Of a stretch of DNA of 5,682 bases, positions 1-4,351 are shown in pieces. The stretch is from Spirochaetales bacterium. GTDB taxonomy: Bacteria > Spirochaetota > Spirochaetia > Treponematales > UBA12059. The DNA lies in NCBI GenBank assembly GCA_016938515.1, contig JAFGUM010000170.1:1-5682 (forward strand), in the 5' to 3' direction. The stretch's first letter is position 1, and each line of letters starts with the position of its first letter. The position numbers and the translations under genes are program-made. A model generated the notes under the pieces. That model worked only from the letters and a program-made list of their open reading frames with translations, did no database searches and was not told the DNA's origin.

Positions 1-1068
1 CAGCGTTGCGGCATCGCTTATATAACGGACTCCCAGCGCTACACCGCCCAGGCGAAGGTCGGCGCCTGCTTCAAAGCCGCTACCAATACCCGCGTATGTC
101 GTATCCAGGTCGACTCCCGATGAGTAGTATTCTTCTATAAGGTTGAACGACATGGAAGTACCCCTAAAACCCGCATACAGGAGTACCGGGCCAACCGCAA
201 TATCCAGACCAAAGCCAACGCCGAGCGTGAAGACCGAGCTTCCTATGAATGCCAGGCTGCCATCGTATTCAGCAGTGGTCCAGCCAGCGTTGCCCGACAG
301 ATAGAACAAGCCGAGTGGCAGCAGCAGCGAAGCCCCGTACGACATGCCCGGGACAGCGTCGTAGTCATAATCCGCAAATGTGTAGTAGTTGTACCCGGTG
401 TCAAGCTCGTTGGCCACCGTCGCGCCGGAGCCAAAGTCAACGCTGATGGTGGAGAACCTGGACGGTCTGGCTTTGGGCTCGGGCTTGGGTGCCGGCTCAG
501 GAGCCACGGTGGTGGTTCTGGTCCTGGCCGGGGGAGCGGACTGGGTGGGCTTAGTCGTTGCGGGCTCATTGGAACTTGATGCGGCGATTTCCTGCCCCGT
601 AGACACTGCCACGAGCTTCTGGCCCAGTTCTCCGGCCATGCCAATTAAAACGGAAATCGAGCCGTCACGGTTTACCGAGGATTGGGCCACGATAACGCCC
701 GAGGAGACGTCTATCATCTTGGCAGAGAGGAAGAAGCTGTCGCCCAGCTTCTGCACCGTCGATACGACTATGTAGCTGGCTTTGAGAAAACCACCTATGG
801 TAGCCAGCTGCTGGCTGTCGCTGCTGGTGAGGTCGGAGGTGCTGAATTCCTGCTCTGAGAGGGTTTTCTCTATAAATGAGCGATCCAGCACGACAAAGCT
901 CTTGGAGCGTACGAACTCCTCCATTATTTTTTCTGTAATGGGGATAACTACGCCCTTGTCCATGCCCGAGGGAAGAACGGTATCGAGAACGGCTATGCGG
1001 TCCTGTGCCCACATGGCCGCTGTACATGCGAAGATGATGGTAATAACTGCGCCCACACGCTTGGTCAT
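1..1068 (-). CDS. CsgG-like domain protein with C-terminal beta-barrel-like domain (3' end beyond window)
   Basis: The frame is open for 356 codons from ATG 1068-1066 down to base 1 with no stop, so the C-terminus lies outside the window. Residues 1-21 form an export signal (hydrophobic VGAVITIIFAC, then AMWA before Q22). Signal peptidase I cleavage after A21 fits, but C15 in IFAC could be a loose spirochaete-type lipobox. Residues 23-135 match the CsgG/LpoB-like fold: DRIAVLD at the start, FVVLDRSFIEKTLSEQEF at 58-75, the IGGFLKASYIVVSTVQKLG segment at 91-109, and MIDVSSGVIV at 118-127. Residues 168-203 are a Thr/Pro/Ala linker containing a PEPAPKPEPK-type run. From 206 on, alternating aromatic and Gly-rich strands suggest an outer-membrane barrel. 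The start is supported by AGGAGG five bases upstream. The likely location is the outer membrane or periplasm; the role is unknown. Family members serve in secretion or envelope assembly. The CsgG call is firm, the barrel is inferred. Confidence 0.85.
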   Translation of the reverse strand, partial: MTKRVGAVITIIFACTAAMWAQDRIAVLDTVLPSGMDKGVVIPITEKIMEEFVRSKSFVVLDRSFIEKTLSEQEFSTSDLTSSDSQQLATIGGFLKASYIVVSTVQKLGDSFFLSAKMIDVSSGVIVAQSSVNRDGSISVLIGMAGELGQKLVAVSTGQEIAASSSNEPATTKPTQSAPPARTRTTTVAPEPAPKPEPKARPSRFSTISVDFGSGATVANELDTGYNYYTFADYDYDAVPGMSYGASLLLPLGLFYLSGNAGWTTAEYDGSLAFIGSSVFTLGVGFGLDIAVGPVLLYAGFRGTSMSFNLIEEYYSSGVDLDTTYAGIGSGFEAGADLRLGGVALGVRYISDAATL

Positions 1069-1091
1069 CGTGTCCTCCTGGATTTACCCAT

Positions 1092-1119
1092 AGTATAGCG
1101 CATTTTGCCGGGCTGTACA
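1092..1119 (-). promoter_or_regulatory. Putative sigma70-type promoter of the CsgG-like gene
   Basis: On the minus strand TGTACA (1119-1114, 4 of 6 match to TTGACA) is followed after 16 bp by TATACT (1097-1092, 5 of 6 match to TATAAT). This places a start of transcription near 1085, just ahead of the AGGAGG ribosome binding site at 1079-1074. Spacing and position fit a promoter, but the call rests on eye matching alone. Confidence 0.45.
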
Positions 1120-1178
1120 CCCAGAGTTACGCAAGAGTCTTGCCCGGTGCGTGTATTCATGCTACCGTCCCGTCTATC

Positions 1179-1847
1179 ATGATGGAAACAATAACCGTCC
1201 GCAAGGATGAGGACCCCAGGCTGTCCGGGGTTCTGGTGTGCGTGGTACAGGCCACCGTGGAAGCGATAGGGCCATCGCCCGCCGCCCTCGTCACGTTACT
1301 TGACGAACTGGTAGCCAGAAGGTCTGTGGAGGACTACCCGCCCGAAGCGCTGAAGAACGCCGTGCGCGACGCGCTGAGGCTAGGCGGCTTTAAGCCAGCC
1401 GGCAGGCAAAAGCCATCGAGCGAGTACCTGGCACAGGCCGCGCGCGACGGGCGTTTTCCGTCTATCAACGGCCCGGTGGACTGCAACAACTACCTGTCGC
1501 TCGACACCGGCCTGCCCATAAGCATGCTCGACGCCGACGAGCTGGGGTCTGAGGTGCTCGTACGGGTGGCAGGCGCGGGCGAGTCGTACGTGTTCAACGG
1601 TTCGGGGCAGGAGATGGATCTATCTGGCCTGTTCTGCGTGTGCCGCGCAGACGGCACGCCGCTCGGCAACCCGGTAAAAGACTCGATGGCGGGCAAGATC
1701 AAGGACGGCTCGCGGCGCCTGGCGGGATATATCTACGGAACGCCAGCGCTGTACACGCCGACGTCGCTTTTTGCGGTGGGGGAGCGCTTCGCGGCTCTGC
1801 TGCGCGACTACTGCGGCGCCAAAGCCGAAGTCGCGGTCGTAGTCTGA
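1179..1847 (+). CDS. Free-standing B3/B4 tRNA-editing-like domain protein
   Basis: A 222-residue protein matching the B3/4 domain otherwise found inside the phenylalanyl-tRNA synthetase beta subunit, where it hydrolyses Tyr mis-attached to tRNA-Phe. The signature parts are visible: NGPVDCNNYLSLDTGLPIS at about 97-115, a VRVAGAGESY strand at 128-137, and GLFCVCRADGTPLGNPVKDS at 150-169, followed by a YIYGTPALYTP stretch near 184. No synthetase core, B1 or B5 domain is present, so it is a solo cytosolic protein and probably acts in trans on aminoacyl-tRNA or a free adenylate; the substrate cannot be read from sequence. Neither ATG 1179 nor the adjacent ATG 1182 has a good Shine-Dalgarno. The frame also extends to TTG 1140, but those 13 residues look unlike the family, whose N-terminus fits METITV. 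It ends one base before lysO, so the two are probably co-translated. Family confidence is high, start confidence moderate. Confidence 0.85.
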   Translation: MMETITVRKDEDPRLSGVLVCVVQATVEAIGPSPAALVTLLDELVARRSVEDYPPEALKNAVRDALRLGGFKPAGRQKPSSEYLAQAARDGRFPSINGPVDCNNYLSLDTGLPISMLDADELGSEVLVRVAGAGESYVFNGSGQEMDLSGLFCVCRADGTPLGNPVKDSMAGKIKDGSRRLAGYIYGTPALYTPTSLFAVGERFAALLRDYCGAKAEVAVVV

Positions 1848-1848
1848 T

Positions 1849-2808
1849 ATGGATTCACTTATACAGATACTCGTACTGCTCGCGTTCATGGTAGCCGGCG
1901 CGCTTATTTGCGTCATCAAGCTGGCTCCTCCACCCAGAATTACCGACGCCATCATCAAGGTGGTGCTCTGGGCCCTGCTGTTCGTGATGGGATTTAGGCT
2001 GGGCAACGAGCGCGGGCTTCGCGACCGGCTCGGCGAGATTGGACTGCTCGGCGTCGGGACGGCGGTCGCGACGCTCGCGGGTACGATCCTTGCGGTGTGG
2101 CTCGCGTACGCGCTGCTCGACGCGCTCAGCAAACGGCAAAAAACCGATGCTCCGGTGCAAGACCTCAAAGCTTCGGGACACTCGGCCGGTGGACTGGGCT
2201 GGGTTCACTTTCGGGGACCCGCCATCCTCCTCGCCGTCGTGGTGCTCGGATTCGTCGCGGGGGCGTTCTCGCGCGAAGCCGCTTTCGATTACGGCAGGGT
2301 TACGGGTTGGGTGCTCAACGCGCTGCTGTTCATGATAGGCATGCAGTTCGCACAGTCAAAACTGTCGCTCAAGTCGGCGTTCGTGCGCGTTGAAACGGTG
2401 CTCGTGCCCGCCGCGACCATCGTGGGTACGCTGGCTGGCGGGCTCGTGGTAGCGCTGGTCTTCAGGCTGTCGGTGGGCAAGGCGCTGGCCCTGTCAGCCG
2501 GTTTTGGCTGGTACACGCTTTCGGGCGTTCTCATATCGGATCTGGGTGACCCGGTACTCGGCTCGGCCGCCTTCCTCTCGAACATGGCCCGCGAGTCCCT
2601 GGCGTTCATCCTTATCCCGCTGTTGTCGGCCACAAAGAGGCCCTACGCGGCCATTGGCGTAGCTGGAGCCACCGCCATGGACGTAACGTTACCGCTCGTG
2701 GAGCAGTGCCTGGGGCCGGATTCGGTGCCGGTCAGCTTCACGTCGGGGGCCGTGCTGTCGATGCTCGTTCCGGTACTCGTGCCGCTGTTTTTCGGCTTGC
2801 CGTTCTGA
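1849..2808 (+). CDS. lysO: LysO/YbjE-family (DUF340) L-lysine exporter
   Basis: A 319-residue inner-membrane protein, close in length to E. coli LysO, which exports L-lysine and gives resistance to the analogue thialysine. Hydrophobic segments lie near residues 5-24, 34-49, 65-91, 124-140, 152-167, 183-206, 211-230, 250-260 and 300-317. A polar loop at 93-121 separates the two DUF340 halves. The C-terminal half carries the family's most conserved block: GFGWYTLSG at 218-226, SNMARES at 244-250 and GATAMDVTLP at 273-282. E249 and D278 lie in the positions expected for the intramembrane acidic pair reported as essential in E. coli LysO; this equivalence is by motif, not alignment. ATG 1849 follows the stop of the B3/4 gene by one base with no strong Shine-Dalgarno, which argues for translational coupling. 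No lysine riboswitch or own promoter is visible. The exporter assignment is strong; the exact substrate is inferred. Confidence 0.93.
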   Translation: MDSLIQILVLLAFMVAGALICVIKLAPPPRITDAIIKVVLWALLFVMGFRLGNERGLRDRLGEIGLLGVGTAVATLAGTILAVWLAYALLDALSKRQKTDAPVQDLKASGHSAGGLGWVHFRGPAILLAVVVLGFVAGAFSREAAFDYGRVTGWVLNALLFMIGMQFAQSKLSLKSAFVRVETVLVPAATIVGTLAGGLVVALVFRLSVGKALALSAGFGWYTLSGVLISDLGDPVLGSAAFLSNMARESLAFILIPLLSATKRPYAAIGVAGATAMDVTLPLVEQCLGPDSVPVSFTSGAVLSMLVPVLVPLFFGLPF

Positions 2809-2822
2809 CCCGCCCGCCGGGT
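2808..2822. terminator. Short GC hairpin between two convergent genes, possible weak terminator
   Basis: ACCCG (2808-2812) pairs with CGGGT (2818-2822) over a 5-nt loop, starting at the last base of the lysO stop codon. It lies in the 42-bp gap between convergent lysO and the metallopeptidase-like gene. No T-tract follows on either strand and the stem is only 5 bp, so intrinsic termination is doubtful. Confidence 0.22.
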
Positions 2823-2850
2823 AGTCATCATGGACTGGTGATGCGCAGCC

Positions 2851-3639
2851 TCAGTCGTCCAGCTTTTCCAGCTCGTTCTCGACCATCGTCAGCCGTTCCT
2901 GGAGCGTGTGTATGGTACGCTCGAGGCGTTCACGTTCTTTTGCGAGGCGGATCTTCGGGTCATCGGACGGCTTGTTGGCCTTGACGAGGGCTTTTACAGC
3001 GTCGGGGCTCTTGCCGGCGTTGAAGGCGTCTATCGCCGCCGCGCGGGCTTCGGGCTGCCTGATGCCTGAGACGAGTTTCATGGCGTCCCAGCCGAGGACG
3101 GCGGGCACCTGGTAGCCGAACGCCTTCATCGCGGCGCTGGCGCTCGTCCTGGGCACGCCGATGGCGCGGTCGAGGTAGTCTTCAAAGCGGACAAAGCGCT
3201 TGCGGCACAATTCGTGCGCCTCCATGACGAGCTTGCCGAACTCGAGCATCAGCCTGCCATTTTCTGGCATGATGTCGCGGATTCGCCTGGTCAGGTCTAC
3301 AAACGCCGGGTCGGTGGCAAAACTGTTGTCGTAGACGCCTCGGGTTTCGGCTTTTTCCAGCAGGTCGTGGAATATGGACCAGAATTCGTTGGTATGAGAC
3401 CGTGCTCCTGGCAGCAGGCCGCCGCGCTCGTTGTGCAGATGGTGAGCGTACTCGTGGATGGCCGTGTAGACGAGCTGGCCATCGTTCTCGAAATTTTTGT
3501 TGTGAATGAGGATCTCACGCGTCTGGGGCTTGTACAGGCCATTGACCATGGCGCTTTTCTTGCCGGTAAGAACGACGCTGAAGTCAGTCGCGCACGCTTC
3601 CAAGCCGAGCAGCAGCTCCTTGATCTGATCCTGGTTCAT
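2851..3639 (-). CDS. HEXXH metallopeptidase-like protein with helical middle region and C-terminal coiled coil
   Basis: A 262-residue protein with no signal peptide, so probably cytosolic. Residues 57-69 contain VYTAIHEYAHHLH, a zinc-binding HEXXH motif with H62 and H66 as ligands and E63 as catalytic base. HTNEFW at 82-87 resembles the third-ligand segment (His, then Phe-Trp) of SprT and YgjP-type minigluzincin-like proteases, so H82 is the likely third ligand. Residues 150-222 are all-helical (FEDYLDRAIGVPRTSASAA, then LGWDAMKLVSGIRQPEARA and SPDAVKALVK), recalling the helical DNA-binding parts of ParB/KorB-like proteins; that resemblance is only an impression. Residues 229-262 are Lys/Glu/Leu-rich with heptad-like leucines, a likely coiled coil for oligomerisation. 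ATG 3639-3637 has GGAGG five bases upstream. It is convergent with lysO. I do not recognise a named family for the whole protein; substrate and role are unknown, and whether it cleaves or only binds is unproven. Confidence 0.85.
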   Translation of the reverse strand: MNQDQIKELLLGLEACATDFSVVLTGKKSAMVNGLYKPQTREILIHNKNFENDGQLVYTAIHEYAHHLHNERGGLLPGARSHTNEFWSIFHDLLEKAETRGVYDNSFATDPAFVDLTRRIRDIMPENGRLMLEFGKLVMEAHELCRKRFVRFEDYLDRAIGVPRTSASAAMKAFGYQVPAVLGWDAMKLVSGIRQPEARAAAIDAFNAGKSPDAVKALVKANKPSDDPKIRLAKERERLERTIHTLQERLTMVENELEKLDD

Positions 3640-3801
3640 GTAGCCCTCCGGGCCGCTACTGTACTACGAGCATGGAATGGCGGACAAGGACCATCCTGGC
3701 GTAGACCCGCGCCGCCAAAACGGTTACTATGGTCGTTCGGTGCGTTGATGTTCTGATAACCGGGTGACTATCGGGGTCGCGGTTCCGGGACAGGCGTATT
3801 C

Positions 3802-3809
3802 GGGAAAGG
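3802..3809 (+). promoter_or_regulatory. Ribosome binding site that fixes the GTG start of the small charged protein
   Basis: GGAAAGG-like sequence ending in AAAGG (3805-3809) lies 7 bases before GTG 3817. It supports a GTG start, after which the protein begins MAKKPNYSFEKRQ, the conserved beginning of its family. Confidence 0.5.
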
Positions 3810-3816
3810 CTGTACC

Positions 3817-4038
3817 GTGGCAAAAAAGCCAAACTATTCGTTTGAAAAGCGCCAGAAAGACCTGGCAAAAAAGAAGAAAAAGGAAGAAAAGCTTAAAAAG
3901 AAGCAGGAACGCAAAGCTGCTGGCGTTGAAGGGCAGGAAGAATCAGATGATCCTGATGCAGAAGATGACGAAGGCCACGTCGAAGACGAAGGCTCCGTCG
4001 AAGACGCCGAAGCCTCCGATGATTCACCAATTACCTGA
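3817..4038 (+). CDS. Small bipartite-charge protein (Lys-rich N-terminus, acidic C-terminus)
   Basis: A 73-residue protein starting at GTG 3817. Residues 1-34 are strongly basic (MAKKPNYSFEKRQKDLAKKK, then further KKEEKLKKKQERK) and likely form one long charged helix. The KPNYSFEKRQ-type opening recurs in small uncharacterised proteins of many Gram-negative bacteria, from memory. Residues 40-70 are almost all Asp, Glu, Gly and Ser and probably disordered, with two near-identical hexapeptides DEGHVE and DEGSVE. There is no hydrophobic core, signal peptide or cysteine. Nucleic-acid or ribosome binding by the basic half is an inference from charge only. Its stop overlaps the 3' end of the oppositely oriented glutaredoxin gene by 8 nt. 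The upstream 177-bp gap holds no clear promoter. It is unlikely to be spurious because the N-terminal motif is conserved and a ribosome binding site is present. Confidence 0.75.
   Translation: MAKKPNYSFEKRQKDLAKKKKKEEKLKKKQERKAAGVEGQEESDDPDAEDDEGHVEDEGSVEDAEASDDSPIT
3967..4002 (+). repeat. Two tandem 18-bp repeats coding for acidic hexapeptides
   Basis: Positions 3967-3984 and 3985-4002 match at 16 of 18 bases and encode DEGHVE and DEGSVE in frame. A degenerate third unit (DAEASD) follows at 4003-4020. The 10-mer GTCGAAGACG occurs twice exactly 18 bp apart (3979-3988 and 3997-4006). This lies in the acidic tail of the small charged protein and looks like an in-frame duplication. Confidence 0.75.
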
Positions 4039-4258
4039 GCGCGCGCTCCAGTTCGTTCGTATTGAATCCGATGATGATGCGGCCGTTCACGTCGGTGACC
4101 GGCACGCCCATCTGTCCTGATTTACGTACCATCTCTTCGGCTCTTCTCTGGTCGGACGCGACGTTGTAGTCGTCGAACCGTACGTTTCGCGCTTTCAGCC
4201 AGTCCTTGACCATCCTGCAGTACGAGCAGCTCGGGGTCGAGTATACGGCAACTGACAT
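4031..4258 (-). CDS. Glutaredoxin-family protein (NrdH/Uxx type, CSYC active site)
   Basis: A 75-residue single-domain thioredoxin-fold protein. It has the first strand SVAVYSTPS, redox motif C11-S-Y-C14, a helix with Lys/Arg (RMVKDWLKARN), the second strand VRFDDYNV at 26-33, GVPV with cis-Pro53 at 51-54, a beta-hairpin ending in IIIGFN at 61-66, and the final helix NELERALR. The length is typical for NrdH/Uxx-type glutaredoxins, which act as dithiol reductants in the cytosol. The electron donor (glutathione or thioredoxin reductase) cannot be told from sequence. No nrdEF neighbour is present, so I give no nrdH symbol. The frame stays open to 4369, but ATG 4258-4256 with GGAGG six bases upstream starts exactly at the fold's first strand; the upstream extension would be AT-rich promoter DNA. 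The 3' end overlaps the small charged gene by 8 nt. Confidence 0.93.
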   Translation of the reverse strand: MSVAVYSTPSCSYCRMVKDWLKARNVRFDDYNVASDQRRAEEMVRKSGQMGVPVTDVNGRIIIGFNTNELERALR

Positions 4259-4264
4259 AGACAA

Positions 4265-4269
4265 CCTCC
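4265..4269 (-). promoter_or_regulatory. Ribosome binding site that fixes the glutaredoxin start
   Basis: GGAGG on the minus strand at 4269-4265, six bases before ATG 4258-4256. It decides against the longer frame that begins at 4369. Confidence 0.8.
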
Positions 4270-4270
4270 A

Positions 4271-4296
4271 TATATAGCAGAAACTATATGTAAAAT
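4271..4296. promoter_or_regulatory. AT-rich divergent promoter region with a 6-bp inverted repeat
   Basis: This patch is strikingly AT-rich for the window and lies in the 93-bp gap between the glutaredoxin (minus) and the exported protein (plus). ATATAG (4272-4277) and CTATAT (4284-4289) form an inverted repeat around a 6-nt spacer. Minus-strand TATATA at 4276-4271 could be the glutaredoxin -10, and plus-strand TAAAAT at 4291-4296 (5 of 6 to TATAAT) a -10 for the opposite gene. No convincing -35 was found for either. Confidence 0.35.
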
Positions 4297-4351
4297 ACCA
4301 AAGCACGTTTCCAGAGTCAAGCGCCGGTGCTCGCGTCGACGTAGCTATGAC

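Noticed and set aside
665..1120. A 151-codon minus-strand frame overlapping the CsgG-like gene
   Set aside because: It is out of frame with the CsgG-like protein, which is continuous through the same bases and has the ribosome binding site and family motifs.
1131..1143. Small inverted repeat GCAAGA-G-TCTTGC upstream of the B3/4 gene, considered as an operator or terminator
   Set aside because: The arms are 6 bp with a 1-nt centre, do not extend, are not followed by a T-tract and match no operator I know; chance is sufficient.
1849..2808. Considered a lysine riboswitch controlling lysO
   Set aside because: lysO has a 1-nt leader after the B3/4 gene, and the roughly 110-bp region before the operon is too short and lacks a visible L-box architecture.
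3658..3690. Possible minus-strand promoter TTGTCC-N18-TACAGT for the metallopeptidase-like gene
   Set aside because: Both boxes match only 4 of 6, and the implied start would leave almost no leader ahead of the ribosome binding site.
3656..3868. A 70-codon minus-strand frame upstream of the metallopeptidase-like gene
   Set aside because: No ribosome binding site or recognisable composition, and it covers the start of the small charged gene on the other strand.
3764..4120. A 118-codon plus-strand frame covering the small charged gene
   Set aside because: It is a shifted reading of the Lys-codon-rich region and runs on into the antisense of the glutaredoxin. The 3817 frame has the conserved start motif and ribosome binding site.
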